Part shown: positions 9,732 through 23,290 of the stretch, piece after piece | Numbering within the stretch: position 1 is the first letter of the stretch | How the letters are laid out: every line of letters begins with the position of its first letter | Assembly (NCBI GenBank): GCA_947247005.1 | Contig: OX365947.1 | Location: 4,044,530-4,108,529 of the forward strand | Direction: 5' to 3' | DNA length: 64,000 nt | DNA from: Spisula solida | Lineage: Eukaryota; Mollusca; Bivalvia; Venerida; Mactridae | Translations under genes and position numbers: made by a program | The notes under the pieces: generated by a model | Told to the model about the DNA's origin: nothing | The model's database searches: none | What the model saw: the letters and a program-made list of their open reading frames with translations, nothing else

Positions 9732-10756
9732 CTTGAATAGTAAGCTATTGCAAGAGAAATGTGATTTCTGATTTGCGCTGCAGCCTTTTTATAGGAAACG
9801 CGAGTAGTTGTAAATTAATTCATTTTTGACACGTAGAGTGACTGAGATGACACGTTGATTAATTAACTCGTGTCGTTAACACTACAATGGCATCTGTTAA
9901 TCGGTGATTAATCACCGTGACGTGTTTGATTAGATTAGTGTGTATTTGTCAAACATTCCACACATGACTGATCAGCAATATTGAACCTGTCAAGTTGGAA
10001 AATGGTCGCACAGTACTATAATTATTTAAGAAAAAACTTTATTTAAAAAATTACAAAATATAAAAACAATTCAAATATACGTAAGCATTTAACATTGTAT
10101 TACGAGAGACATTTGGCCCCTAAATAATTCAGTAATACACAAACTGACTTTATACGATTCAGTTAGGCAGCAGTTTAATAATACTATACTGCATCGCACA
10201 AGTTGTGTAATATATGATCCGCCATTTTATATTGCACCAGTTATAAGAACATGAGAAGGTTGTAATTTTCTATAAATAATGTTTGAAATAATCTAAATTT
10301 GCACATCGGCATACAAACGTTATATAAGACGTGTAAGTACGGAAAAAACGAACATTAAGCATGCATACTGGTGCGTTTTTGTTCTGAACTCATGTTTTAT
10401 AGCATAACTGTAGTCGACATAATTGATATAACGTACTGTCCATATTGTCGTAGGTGGCGTGTTCGCACACAAAATGCGCGTGTTTAAATGTGGAAGGTAT
10501 AGAGAAATTGTGTGTGACACCATGACAGTCGCAAAATTGCGACAATAACTGTACTAATAATTTGCTACATATATACACGCATTGCGCCGCGCGCGTGTGT
10601 TTGTGTATTTACGAGTTTGTTTCAGACTATATCTAAGGTAGCTCGTGCGGGTGGGGTTTGACAGCTCATATAAGAAGTATTTCTTTCGAGAGAATTGGGT
10701 TGGCTCTAAAAAGGGCCGTTTGTGGAAAACGACGTGCGGTTTACATCCATGTAGAC

Positions 10757-11086
10757 TCAGTCAGTGTCCGATGAATACTCCGAATCGGAGCCCGACACTA
10801 TCTCTACAGACTCGTCGAATAACTCACGGCGCAGCTCGGCGACCTTGTCTGCCTTGGCGTAGGCATACTCGTAGTACATGTTCCTAGCACCCTCTATGAC
10901 GGCCAGCTTCAAGCGCAAGTTGTAACGAAATGAGCGGTTGTTGCAACGCTTGGCCGCTTTGTAACGTTTCTGCACATCGCCGAGTCGCTGGTTGAGCATG
11001 ACTATCTGATCGCAGGCCTTTCTAAAACGCCGCTCTGAATCGCTCAAAGTGAAACGCTTGTCAAGAGATTGAATTCGGGAAGGCAT
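10757..11086 (-). CDS. 109-aa array protein, copy 8
   Basis: Intact. G66, TCG. Hairpin 10702-10717; TATA 11141-11148. Confidence 0.75.
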   Translation of the reverse strand: MPSRIQSLDKRFTLSDSERRFRKACDQIVMLNQRLGDVQKRYKAAKRCNNRSFRYNLRLKLAVIEGARNMYYEYAYAKADKVAELRRELFDESVEIVSGSDSEYSSDTD

Positions 11087-12111
11087 CTTGAATAGTAAGC
11101 TATTGCAAGAGAAATGTGATTTCTGATTTGCGCTGCAGCCTTTTTATAGGAAACGCGAGTAGTTGTAAATTAATTCATTTTTGACACGTAGAGTGACTGA
11201 GATGACACGTTGATTAATTAACTCGTGTCGTTAACACTACAATGGCATCTGTTAATCGGTGATTAATCACCGTGACGTGTTTGATTAGATTAGTGTGTAT
11301 TTGTCAAACATTCCACACATGACTGATCAGCAATATTGAACCTGTCAAGTTGGAAAATGGTCGCACAGTACTATAATTATTTAAGAAAAAACTTTATTTA
11401 AAAAATTACAAAATATAAAAACAATTCAAATATACGTAAGCATTTAACATTGTATTACGAGAGACATTTGGCCCCTAAATAATTCAGTAATACACAAACT
11501 GACTTTATACGATTCAGTTAGGCAGCAGTTTAATAATACTATACTGCATCGCACAAGTTGTGTAATATATGATCCGCCATTTTATATTGCACCAGTTATA
11601 AGAACATGAGAAGGTTGTAATTTTCTATAAATAATGTTTGAAATAATCTAAATTTGCACATCGGCATACAAACGTTATATAAGACGTGTAAGTACGGAAA
11701 AAACGAACATTAAGCATGCATACTGGTGCGTTTTTGTTCTGAACTCATGTTTTATAGCATAACTGTAGTCGACATAATTGATATAACGTACTGTCCATAT
11801 TGTCGTAGGTGGCGTGTTCGCACACAAAATGCGCGTGTTTAAATGTGGAAGGTATAGAGAAATTGTGTGTGACACCATGACAGTCGCAAAATTGCGACAA
11901 TAACTGTACTAATAATTTGCTACATATATACACGCATTGCGCCGCGCGCGTGTGTTTGTGTATTTACGAGTTTGTTTCAGACTATATCTAAGGTAGCTCG
12001 TGCGGGTGGGGTTTGACAGCTCATATAAGAAGTATTTCTTTCGAGAGAATTGGGTTGGCTCTAAAAAGGGCCGTTTGTGGAAAACGACGTGCGGTTTACA
12101 TCCATGTAGAC

Positions 12112-12441
12112 TCAGTCAGTGTCGGATGAATACTCCGAATCGGAGCCCGACACTATCTCTACAGACTCGTCGAATAACTCACGGCGCAGCTCGGCGACCT
12201 TGTCTGCCTTGGCGTAGGCATACTCGTAGTACATGTTCCTAGCACCCTCTATGACGGCCAGCTTCAAGCGCAAGTTGTAACGAAATGAGCGGTTGTTGCA
12301 ACGCTTGGCCGCTTTGTAACGTTTCTGCACATCGCCGAGTCGCTGGTTGAGCATGACTATCTGATCGCAGGCCTTTCTAAAACGCCGCTCTGAATCGCTC
12401 AAAGTGAAACGCTTGTCAAGAGATTGAATTCGGGAAGGCAT
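12112..12441 (-). CDS. 109-aa array protein, copy 9
   Basis: Intact. G66, TCC. Hairpin 12057-12072; TATA 12496-12503. Closes an alternating TCG/TCC/TCG/TCC run (copies 6-9). Confidence 0.75.
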   Translation of the reverse strand: MPSRIQSLDKRFTLSDSERRFRKACDQIVMLNQRLGDVQKRYKAAKRCNNRSFRYNLRLKLAVIEGARNMYYEYAYAKADKVAELRRELFDESVEIVSGSDSEYSSDTD

Positions 12442-13466
12442 CTTGAATAGTAAGCTATTGCAAGAGAAATGTGATTTCTGATTTGCGCTGCAGCCTTTTT
12501 ATAGGAAACGCGAGTAGTTGTAAATTAATTCATTTTTGACACGTAGAGTGACTGAGATGACACGTTGATTAATTAACTCGTGTCGTTAACACTACAATGG
12601 CATCTGTTAATCGGTGATTAATCACCGTGACGTGTTTGATTAGATTAGTGTGTATTTGTCAAACATTCCACACATGACTGATCAGCAATATTGAACCTGT
12701 CAAGTTGGAAAATGGTCGCACAGTACTATAATTATTTAAGAAAAAACTTTATTTAAAAAATTACAAAATATAAAAACAATTCAAATATACGTAAGCATTT
12801 AACATTGTATTACGAGAGACATTTGGCCCCTAAATAATTCAGTAATACACAAACTGACTTTATACGATTCAGTTAGGCAGCAGTTTAATAATACTATACT
12901 GCATCGCACAAGTTGTGTAATATATGATCCGCCATTTTATATTGCACCAGTTATAAGAACATGAGAAGGTTGTAATTTTCTATAAATAATGTTTGAAATA
13001 ATCTAAATTTGCACATCGGCATACAAACGTTATATAAGACGTGTAAGTACGGAAAAAACGAACATTAAGCATGCATACTGGTGCGTTTTTGTTCTGAACT
13101 CATGTTTTATAGCATAACTGTAGTCGACATAATTGATATAACGTACTGTCCATATTGTCGTAGGTGGCGTGTTCGCACACAAAATGCGCGTGTTTAAATG
13201 TGGAAGGTATAGAGAAATTGTGTGTGACACCATGACAGTCGCAAAATTGCGACAATAACTGTACTAATAATTTGCTACATATATACACGCATTGCGCCGC
13301 GCGCGTGTGTTTGTGTATTTACGAGTTTGTTTCAGACTATATCTAAGGTAGCTCGTGCGGGTGGGGTTTGACAGCTCATATAAGAAGTATTTCTTTCGAG
13401 AGAATTGTGTTGGCTCTAAAAAGGGCCGTTTGTGGAAAACGACGTGCGGTTTACATCCATGTAGAC

Positions 13467-13796
13467 TCAGTCAGTGTCCGATGAATACTCCGAATCGGAG
13501 CCCGACACTATCTCTACAGACTCGTCGAATAACTCACGGCGCAGCTCGGCGACCTTGTCTGCCTTGGCGTAGGCATACTCGTAGTACATGTTCCTAGCAC
13601 GCTCTATGACGGCCAGCTTCAAGCGCAAGTTGTAACGAAATGAGCGGTTGTTGCAACGCTTGGCCGCTTTGTAACGTTTCTGCACATCGCCGAGTCGCTG
13701 GTTGAGCATGACTATCTGATCGCAGGCCTTTCTAAAACGCCGCTCTGAATCGCTCAAAGTGAAACGCTTGTCAAGAGATTGAATTCGGGAAGGCAT
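13467..13796 (-). CDS. 109-aa array protein, copy 10
   Basis: Intact. R66, TCG, with the AACACA hairpin flank of copies 1-4 but promoter base T: a mosaic of the two sub-families. Hairpin 13412-13427; TATA 13851-13858. Confidence 0.75.
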   Translation of the reverse strand: MPSRIQSLDKRFTLSDSERRFRKACDQIVMLNQRLGDVQKRYKAAKRCNNRSFRYNLRLKLAVIERARNMYYEYAYAKADKVAELRRELFDESVEIVSGSDSEYSSDTD

Positions 13797-14821
13797 CTTG
13801 AATAGTAAGCTATTGCAAGAGAAATGTGATTTCTGATTTGCGCTGCAGCCTTTTTATAGGAAACGCGAGTAGTTGTAAATTAATTCATTTTTGACACGTA
13901 GAGTGACTGAGATGACACGTTGATTAATTAACTCGTGTCGTTAACACTACAATGGCATCTGTTAATCGGTGATTAATCACCGTGACGTGTTTGATTAGAT
14001 TAGTGTGTATTTGTCAAACATTCCACACATGACTGATCAGCAATATTGAACCTGTCAAGTTGGAAAATGGTCGCACAGTACTATAATTATTTAAGAAAAA
14101 ACTTTATTTAAAAAATTACAAAATATAAAAACAATTCAAATATACGTAAGCATTTAACATTGTATTACGAGAGACATTTGGCCCCTAAATAATTCAGTAA
14201 TACACAAACTGACTTTATACGATTCAGTTAGGCAGCAGTTTAATAATACTATACTGCATCGCACAAGTTGTGTAATATATGATCCGCCATTTTATATTGC
14301 ACCAGTTATAAGAACATGAGAAGGTTGTAATTTTCTATAAATAATGTTTGAAATAATCTAAATTTGCACATCGGCATACAAACGTTATATAAGACGTGTA
14401 AGTACGGAAAAAACGAACATTAAGCATGCATACTGGTGCGTTTTTGTTCTGAACTCATGTTTAATAGCATAACTGTAGTCGACATAATTGATATAACGTA
14501 CTGTCCATATTGTCGTAGGTGGCGTGTTCGCACACAAAATGCGCGTGTTTAAATGTGGAAGGTATAGAGAAATTGTGTGTGACACCATGACAGTCGCAAA
14601 ATTGCGACAATAACTGTACTAATAATTTGCTACATATATACACGCATTGCGCCGCGCGCGTGTGTTTGTGTATTTACGAGTTTGTTTCAGACTATATCTA
14701 AGGTAGCTCGTGCGGGTGGGGTTTGACAGCTCATATAAGAAGTATTTCTTTCGAGAGAATTGGGTTGGCTCTAAAAAGGGCCGTTTGTGGAAAACGACGT
14801 GCGGTTTACATCCATGTAGAC

Positions 14822-15151
14822 TCAGTCAGTGTCCGATGAATACTCCGAATCGGAGCCCGACACTATCTCTACAGACTCGTCGAATAACTCACGGCGCAGC
14901 TCGGCGACCTTGTCTGCCTTGGCGTAGGCATACTCGTAGTACATGTTCCTAGCACGCTCTATGACGGCCAGCTTCAAGCGCAAGTTGTAACGAAATGAGC
15001 GGTTGTTGCAACGCTTGGCCGCTTTGTAACGTTTCTGCACATCGCCGAGTCGCTGGTTGAGCATGACTATCTGATCGCAGGCCTTTCTAAAACGCCGCTC
15101 TGAATCGCTCAAAGTGAAACGCTTGTCAAGAGATTGAATTCGGGAAGGCAT
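14822..15151 (-). CDS. 109-aa array protein, copy 11
   Basis: Intact. R66, TCG. Hairpin 14767-14782; TATA 15206-15213. Confidence 0.75.
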   Translation of the reverse strand: MPSRIQSLDKRFTLSDSERRFRKACDQIVMLNQRLGDVQKRYKAAKRCNNRSFRYNLRLKLAVIERARNMYYEYAYAKADKVAELRRELFDESVEIVSGSDSEYSSDTD

Positions 15152-16176
15152 CTTGAATAGTAAGCTATTGCAAGAGAAATGTGATTTCTGATTTGCGCTG
15201 CAGCCTTTTTATAGGAAACGCGAGTAGTTGTAAATTAATTCATTTTTGACACGTAGAGTGACTGAGATGACACGTTGATTAATTAACTCGTGTCGTTAAC
15301 ACTACAATGGCATCTGTTAATCGGTGATTAATCACCGTGACGTGTTTGATTAGATTAGTGTGTATTTGTCAAACATTCCACACATGACTGATCAGCAATA
15401 TTGAACCTGTCAAGTTGGAAAATGGTCGCACAGTACTATAATTATTTAAGAAAAAACTTTATTTAAAAAATTACAAAATATAAAAACAATTCAAATATAC
15501 GTAAGCATTTAACATTGTATTACGAGAGACATTTGGCCCCTAAATAATTCAGTAATACACAAACTGACTTTATACGATTCAGTTAGGCAGCAGTTTAATA
15601 ATACTATACTGCATCGCACAAGTTGTGTAATATATGATCCGCCATTTTATATTGCACCAGTTATAAGAACATGAGAAGGTTGTAATTTTCTATAAATAAT
15701 GTTTGAAATAATCTAAATTTGCACATCGGCATACAAACGTTATATAAGACGTGTAAGTACGGAAAAAACGAACATTAAGCATGCATACTGGTGCGTTTTT
15801 GTTCTGAACTCATGTTTTATAGCATAACTGTAGTCGACATAATTGATATAACGTACTGTCCATATTGTCGTAGGTGGCGTGTTCGCACACAAAATGCGCG
15901 TGTTTAAATGTGGAAGGTATAGAGAAATTGTGTGTGACACCATGACAGTCGCAAAATTGCGACAATAACTGTACTAATAATTTGCTACATATATACACGC
16001 ATTGCGCCGCGCGCGTGTGTTTGTGTATTTACGAGTTTGTTTCAGACTATATCTAAGGTAGCTCGTGCGGGTGGGGTTTGACAGCTCATATAAGAAGTAT
16101 TTCTTTCGAGAGAATTGTGTTGGCTCTAAAAAGGGCCGTTTGTGGAAAACGATGTGCGGTTTACATCCATGTAGAC

Positions 16177-16506
16177 TCAGTCAGTGTCCGATGAATACTC
16201 CGAATCGGAGCCCGACACTATCTCTACAGACTCGTCGAATAACTCACGGGGCAGCTCGGCGACCTTGTCTGCCTTGGCGTAGGCATACTCGTAGTACATG
16301 TTCCTAGCACGCTCTATGACGGCCAGCTTCAAGCGCAAGTTGTAACGAAATGAGCGGTTGTTGCAACGCTTGGCCGCTTTGTAACGTTTCCGCACATCGC
16401 CGAGTCGCTGGTTGAGCATGACTATCTGATCGCAGGCCTTTCTAAAACGCCGCTCTGAATCGCTCAAAGTGAAACGCTTGTCAAGAGATTGAATTCGGGA
16501 AGGCAT
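16177..16506 (-). CDS. 109-aa array protein, copy 12 (most divergent)
   Basis: Intact but with private changes Q39R and R87P. The proline falls in the predicted C-terminal helix and could kink it. R66, TCG, flank AACACA. A 3'-UTR change lies at about 16152 and further spacer changes at about 16943. Hairpin 16122-16137; TATA 16561-16568. Confidence 0.75.
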   Translation of the reverse strand: MPSRIQSLDKRFTLSDSERRFRKACDQIVMLNQRLGDVRKRYKAAKRCNNRSFRYNLRLKLAVIERARNMYYEYAYAKADKVAELPRELFDESVEIVSGSDSEYSSDTD

Positions 16507-17540
16507 CTTGAATAGTAAGCTATTGCAAGAGAAATGTGATTTCTGATTTGCGCTGCAGCCTTTTTATAGGAAACGCGAGTAGTTGTAAATTAATTCATTT
16601 TTGACACGTAGAGTGACTGAGATGACACGTTGATTAATTAACTCGTGTCGTTAACACTACAATGGCATCTGTTAATCGGTGATTAATCACCGTGACGTGT
16701 TTGATTAGATTAGTGTGTATTTGTCAAACATTCCACACATGACTGATCAGCAATATTGAACCTGTCAAGTTGGAAAATGGTCGCACAGTACTATAATTAT
16801 TTAAGAAAAAACTTTATTTAAAAAATTACAAAATATAAAAACAATTCAAATATACGTAAGCATTTAACATTGTATTACGAGAGACATTTGGCCCCTAAAT
16901 AATTCAGTAATACACAAACTGACTTTATACGATTCAGTTAGGTTGCAGTTTAATAATACTATACTGCATCGCACAAGTTGTGTAATATATGATCCGCCAT
17001 TTTATATTGCACCAGTTATAAGAACATGAGAAGGTTGTAATTTTCTATAAATAATGTTTGAAATAATCTAAATTTGCACATCGGCATACAAACGTTATAT
17101 AAGACGTGTAAGTACGGAAAAAACGAACATTAAGCATGCATACTGGTGCGTTTTTGTTCTGAACTCATGTTTTATAGCATAACTGTAGTCGACATAATTG
17201 ATATAACGTACTGTCCATATTGTCGTAGGTGGCGTGTTCGCACACAAAATGCGCGTGTTTAAATGTGGAAGGTATAGAGAAATTGTGTGTGACACCATGA
17301 CAGTCGCAAAATTGCGACAATTATATATATAACTGTACTAATAATTTGCTACATATATACACGCATTGCGCCGCGCGCGTGTGTTTGTGTATTTACGAGT
17401 TTGTTTCAGACTATATCTAAGGTAGCTCGTGCGGGTGGGGTTTGACAGCTCATATAAGAAGTATTTCTTTCGAGAGAATTGGGTTGGCTCTAAAAAGGGC
17501 CGTTTGTGGAAAACGACGTGCGGTTTACATCCATGTAGAC

Positions 17541-17870
17541 TCAGTCAGTGTCCGATGAATACTCCGAATCGGAGCCCGACACTATCTCTACAGACTCGTC
17601 GAATAACTCACGGCGCAGCTCGGCGACCTTGTCTGCCTTGGCGTAGGCATACTCGTAGTACATGTTCCTAGCACCCTCTATGACGGCCAGCTTCAAGCGC
17701 AAGTTGTAACGAAATGAGCGGTTGTTGCAACGCTTGGCCGCTTTGTAACGTTTCTGCACATCGCCGAGTCGCTGGTTGAGCATGACTATCTGATCGCAGG
17801 CCTTTCTAAAACGCCGCTCTGAATCGCTCAAAGTGAAACGCTTGTCAAGAGATTGAATTCGGGAAGGCAT
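17541..17870 (-). CDS. 109-aa array protein, copy 13
   Basis: Intact. G66, TCG. Hairpin 17486-17501; TATA 17925-17932. The spacer downstream of it carries the 9-bp TTATATATA insertion (about 17321-17329). Confidence 0.75.
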   Translation of the reverse strand: MPSRIQSLDKRFTLSDSERRFRKACDQIVMLNQRLGDVQKRYKAAKRCNNRSFRYNLRLKLAVIEGARNMYYEYAYAKADKVAELRRELFDESVEIVSGSDSEYSSDTD

Positions 17871-18895
17871 CTTGAATAGTAAGCTATTGCAAGAGAAATG
17901 TGATTTCTGATTTGCGCTGCAGCCTTTTTATAGGAAACGCGAGTAGTTGTAAATTAATTCATTTTTGACACGTAGAGTGACTGAGATGACACGTTGATTA
18001 ATTAACTCGTGTCGTTAACACTACAATGGCATCTGTTAATCGGTGATTAATCACCGTGACGTGTTTGATTAGATTAGTGTGTATTTGTCAAACATTCCAC
18101 ACATGACTGATCAGCAATATTGAACCTGTCAAGTTGGAAAATGGTCGCACAGTACTATAATTATTTAAGAAAAAACTTTATTTAAAAAATTACAAAATAT
18201 AAAAACAATTCAAATATACGTAAGCATTTAACATTGTATTACGAGAGACATTTGGCCCCTAAATAATTCAGTAATACACAAACTGACTTTATACGATTCA
18301 GTTAGGCAGCAGTTTAATAATACTATACTGCATCGCACAAGTTGTGTAATATATGATCCGCCATTTTATATTGCACCAGTTATAAGAACATGAGAAGGTT
18401 GTAATTTTCTATAAATAATGTTTGAAATAATCTAAATTTGCACATCGGCATACAAACGTTATATAAGACGTGTAAGTACGGAAAAAACGAACATTAAGCA
18501 TGCATACTGGTGCGTTTTTGTTCTGAACTCATGTTTTATAGCATAACTGTAGTCGACATAATTGATATAACGTACTGTCCATATTGTCGTAGGTGGCGTG
18601 TTCGCACACAAAATGCGCGTGTTTAAATGTGGAAGGTATAGAGAAATTGTGTGTGACACCATGACAGTCGCAAAATTGCGACAATAACTGTACTAATAAT
18701 TTGCTACATATATACACGCATTGCGCCGCGCGCGTGTGTTTGTGTATTTACGAGTTTGTTTCAGACTATATCTAAGGTAGCTCGTGCGGGTGGGGTTTGA
18801 CAGCTCATATAAGAAGTATTTCTTTCGAGAGAATTGGGTTGGCTCTAAAAAGGGCCGTTTGTGGAAAACGACGTGCGGTTTACATCCATGTAGAC

Positions 18896-19225
18896 TCAGT
18901 CAGTGTCGGATGAATACTCCGAATCGGAGCCCGACACTATCTCTACAGACTCGTCGAATAACTCACGGCGCAGCTCGGCGACCTTGTCTGCCTTGGCGTA
19001 GGCATACTCGTAGTACATGTTCCTAGCACGCTCTATGACGGCCAGCTTCAAGCGCAAGTTGTAACGAAATGAGCGGTTGTTGCAACGCTTGGCCGCTTTG
19101 TAACGTTTCTGCACATCGCCGAGTCGCTGGTTGAGCATGACTATCTGATCGCAGGCCTTTCTAAAACGCCGCTCTGAATCGCTCAAAGTGAAACGCTTGT
19201 CAAGAGATTGAATTCGGGAAGGCAT
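18896..19225 (-). CDS. 109-aa array protein, copy 14
   Basis: Intact. R66, TCC. Hairpin 18841-18856; TATA 19280-19287. Confidence 0.75.
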   Translation of the reverse strand: MPSRIQSLDKRFTLSDSERRFRKACDQIVMLNQRLGDVQKRYKAAKRCNNRSFRYNLRLKLAVIERARNMYYEYAYAKADKVAELRRELFDESVEIVSGSDSEYSSDTD

Positions 19226-20250
19226 CTTGAATAGTAAGCTATTGCAAGAGAAATGTGATTTCTGATTTGCGCTGCAGCCTTTTTATAGGAAACGCGAGTA
19301 GTTGTAAATTAATTCATTTTTGACACGTAGAGTGACTGAGATGACACGTTGATTAATTAACTCGTGTCGTTAACACTACAATGGCATCTGTTAATCGGTG
19401 ATTAATCACCGTGACGTGTTTGATTAGATTAGTGTGTATTTGTCAAACATTCCACACATGACTGATCAGCAATATTGAACCTGTCAAGTTGGAAAATGGT
19501 CGCACAGTACTATAATTATTTAAGAAAAAACTTTATTTAAAAAATTACAAAATATAAAAACAATTCAAATATACGTAAGCATTTAACATTGTATTACGAG
19601 AGACATTTGGCCCCTAAATAATTCAGTAATACACAAACTGACTTTATACGATTCAGTTAGGCAGCAGTTTAATAATACTATACTGCATCGCACAAGTTGT
19701 GTAATATATGATCCGCCATTTTATATTGCACCAGTTATAAGAACATGAGAAGGTTGTAATTTTCTATAAATAATGTTTGAAATAATCTAAATTTGCACAT
19801 CGGCATACAAACGTTATATAAGACGTGTAAGTACGGAAAAAACGAACATTAAGCATGCATACTGGTGCGTTTTTGTTCTGAACTCATGTTTTATAGCATA
19901 ACTGTAGTCGACATAATTGATATAACGTACTGTCCATATTGTCGTAGGTGGCGTGTTCGCACACAAAATGCGCGTGTTTAAATGTGGAAGGTATAGAGAA
20001 ATTGTGTGTGACACCATGACAGTCGCAAAATTGCGACAATAACTGTACTAATAATTTGCTACATATATACACGCATTGCGCCGCGCGCGTGTGTTTGTGT
20101 ATTTACGAGTTTGTTTCAGACTATATCTAAGGTAGCTCGTGCGGGTGGGGTTTGACAGCTCATATAAGAAGTATTTCTTTCGAGAGAATTGGGTTGGCTC
20201 TAAAAAGGGCCGTTTGTGGAAAACGACGTGCGGTTTACATCCATGTAGAC

Positions 20251-20580
20251 TCAGTCAGTGTCGGATGAATACTCCGAATCGGAGCCCGACACTATCTCTA
20301 CAGACTCGTCGAATAACTCACGGCGCAGCTCGGCGACCTTGTCTGCCTTGGCGTAGGCATACTCGTAGTACATGTTCCTAGCACCCTCTATGACGGCCAG
20401 CTTCAAGCGCAAGTTGTAACGAAATGAGCGGTTGTTGCAACGCTTGGCCGCTTTGTAACGTTTCTGCACATCGCCGAGTCGCTGGTTGAGCATGACTATC
20501 TGATCGCAGGCCTTTCTAAAACGCCGCTCTGAATCGCTCAAAGTGAAACGCTTGTCAAGAGATTGAATTCGGGAAGGCAT
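20251..20580 (-). CDS. 109-aa array protein, copy 15
   Basis: Intact. G66, TCC. Hairpin 20196-20211; TATA 20635-20642. The spacer on its upstream side carries GTGTCATATATG (about 21058), shared only with the next unit. Confidence 0.75.
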   Translation of the reverse strand: MPSRIQSLDKRFTLSDSERRFRKACDQIVMLNQRLGDVQKRYKAAKRCNNRSFRYNLRLKLAVIEGARNMYYEYAYAKADKVAELRRELFDESVEIVSGSDSEYSSDTD

Positions 20581-21605
20581 CTTGAATAGTAAGCTATTGC
20601 AAGAGAAATGTGATTTCTGATTTGCGCTGCAGCCTTTTTATAGGAAACGCGAGTAGTTGTAAATTAATTCATTTTTGACACGTAGAGTGACTGAGATGAC
20701 ACGTTGATTAATTAACTCGTGTCGTTAACACTACAATGGCATCTGTTAATCGGTGATTAATCACCGTGACGTGTTTGATTAGATTAGTGTGTATTTGTCA
20801 AACATTCCACACATGACTGATCAGCAATATTGAACCTGTCAAGTTGGAAAATGGTCGCACAGTACTATAATTATTTAAGAAAAAACTTTATTTAAAAAAT
20901 TACAAAATATAAAAACAATTCAAATATACGTAAGCATTTAACATTGTATTACGAGAGACATTTGGCCCCTAAATAATTCAGTAATACACAAACTGACTTT
21001 ATACGATTCAGTTAGGCAGCAGTTTAATAATACTATACTGCATCGCACAAGTTGTGTCATATATGATCCGCCATTTTATATTGCACCAGTTATAAGAACA
21101 TGAGAAGGTTGTAATTTTCTATAAATAATGTTTGAAATAATCTAAATTTGCACATCGGCATACAAACGTTATATAAGACGTGTAAGTACGGAAAAAACGA
21201 ACATTAAGCATGCATACTGGTGCGTTTTTGTTCTGAACTCATGTTTTATAGCATAACTGTAGTCGACATAATTGATATAACGTACTGTCCATATTGTCGT
21301 AGGTGGCGTGTTCGCACACAAAATGCGCGTGTTTAAATGTGGAAGGTATAGAGAAATTGTGTGTGACACCATGACAGTCGCAAAATTGCGACAATAACTG
21401 TACTAATAATTTGCTACATATATACACGCATTGCGCCGCGCGCGTGTGTTTGTGTATTTACGAGTTTGTTTCAGACTATATCTAAGGTAGCTCGTGCGGG
21501 TGGGGTTTGACAGCTCATATAAGAAGTATTTCTTTCGAGAGAATTGGGTTGGCTCTAAAAAGGGCCGTTTGTGGAAAACGACGTGCGGTTTACATCCATG
21601 TAGAC

Positions 21606-21935
21606 TCAGTCAGTGTCGGATGAATACTCCGAATCGGAGCCCGACACTATCTCTACAGACTCGTCGAATAACTCACGGCGCAGCTCGGCGACCTTGTCTG
21701 CCTTGGCGTAGGCATACTCGTAGTACATGTTCCTAGCACCCTCTATGACGGCCAGCTTCAAGCGCAAGTTGTAACGAAATGAGCGGTTGTTGCAACGCTT
21801 GGCCGCTTTGTAACGTTTCTGCACATCGCCGAGTCGCTGGTTGAGCATGACTATCTGATCGCAGGCCTTTCTAAAACGCCGCTCTGAATCGCTCAAAGTG
21901 AAACGCTTGTCAAGAGATTGAATTCGGGAAGGCAT
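21606..21935 (-). CDS. 109-aa array protein, copy 16
   Basis: Intact. G66, TCC. Hairpin 21551-21566; TATA 21990-21997. The GTGTCATATATG spacer variant is seen again at about 22413. Confidence 0.75.
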   Translation of the reverse strand: MPSRIQSLDKRFTLSDSERRFRKACDQIVMLNQRLGDVQKRYKAAKRCNNRSFRYNLRLKLAVIEGARNMYYEYAYAKADKVAELRRELFDESVEIVSGSDSEYSSDTD

Positions 21936-22960
21936 CTTGAATAGTAAGCTATTGCAAGAGAAATGTGATTTCTGATTTGCGCTGCAGCCTTTTTATAGGA
22001 AACGCGAGTAGTTGTAAATTAATTCATTTTTGACACGTAGAGTGACTGAGATGACACGTTGATTAATTAACTCGTGTCGTTAACACTACAATGGCATCTG
22101 TTAATCGGTGATTAATCACCGTGACGTGTTTGATTAGATTAGTGTGTATTTGTCAAACATTCCACACATGACTGATCAGCAATATTGAACCTGTCAAGTT
22201 GGAAAATGGTCGCACAGTACTATAATTATTTAAGAAAAAACTTTATTTAAAAAATTACAAAATATAAAAACAATTCAAATATACGTAAGCATTTAACATT
22301 GTATTACGAGAGACATTTGGCCCCTAAATAATTCAGTAATACACAAACTGACTTTATACGATTCAGTTAGGCAGCAGTTTAATAATACTATACTGCATCG
22401 CACAAGTTGTGTCATATATGATCCGCCATTTTATATTGCACCAGTTATAAGAACATGAGAAGGTTGTAATTTTCTATAAATAATGTTTGAAATAATCTAA
22501 ATTTGCACATCGGCATACAAACGTTATATAAGACGTGTAAGTACGGAAAAAACGAACATTAAGCATGCATACTGGTGCGTTTTTGTTCTGAACTCATGTT
22601 TTATAGCATAACTGTAGTCGACATAATTGATATAACGTACTGTCCATATTGTCGTAGGTGGCGTGTTCGCACACAAAATGCGCGTGTTTAAATGTGGAAG
22701 GTATAGAGAAATTGTGTGTGACACCATGACAGTCGCAAAATTGCGACAATAACTGTACTAATAATTTGCTACATATATACACGCATTGCGCCGCGCGCGT
22801 GTGTTTGTGTATTTACGAGTTTGTTTCAGACTATATCTAAGGTAGCTCGTGCGGGTGGGGTTTGACAGCTCATATAAGAAGTATTTCTTTCGAGAGAATT
22901 GGGTTGGCTCTAAAAAGGGCCGTTTGTGGAAAACGACGTGCGGTTTACATCCATGTAGAC

Positions 22961-23290
22961 TCAGTCAGTGTCGGATGAATACTCCGAATCGGAGCCCGAC
23001 ACTATCTCTACAGACTCGTCGAATAACTCACGGCGCAGCTCGGCGACCTTGTCTGCCTTGGCGTAGGCATACTCGTAGTACATGTTCCTAGCACCCTCTA
23101 TGACGGCCAGCTTCAAGCGCAAGTTGTAACGAAATGAGCGGTTGTTGCAACGCTTGGCCGCTTTGTAACGTTTCTGCACATCGCCGAGTCGCTGGTTGAG
23201 CATGACTATCTGATCGCAGGCCTTTCTAAAACGCCGCTCTGAATCGCTCAAAGTGAAACGCTTGTCAAGAGATTGAATTCGGGAAGGCAT
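22961..23290 (-). CDS. 109-aa array protein, copy 17
   Basis: Intact. G66, TCC. Hairpin 22906-22921; TATA 23345-23352. Confidence 0.75.
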   Translation of the reverse strand: MPSRIQSLDKRFTLSDSERRFRKACDQIVMLNQRLGDVQKRYKAAKRCNNRSFRYNLRLKLAVIEGARNMYYEYAYAKADKVAELRRELFDESVEIVSGSDSEYSSDTD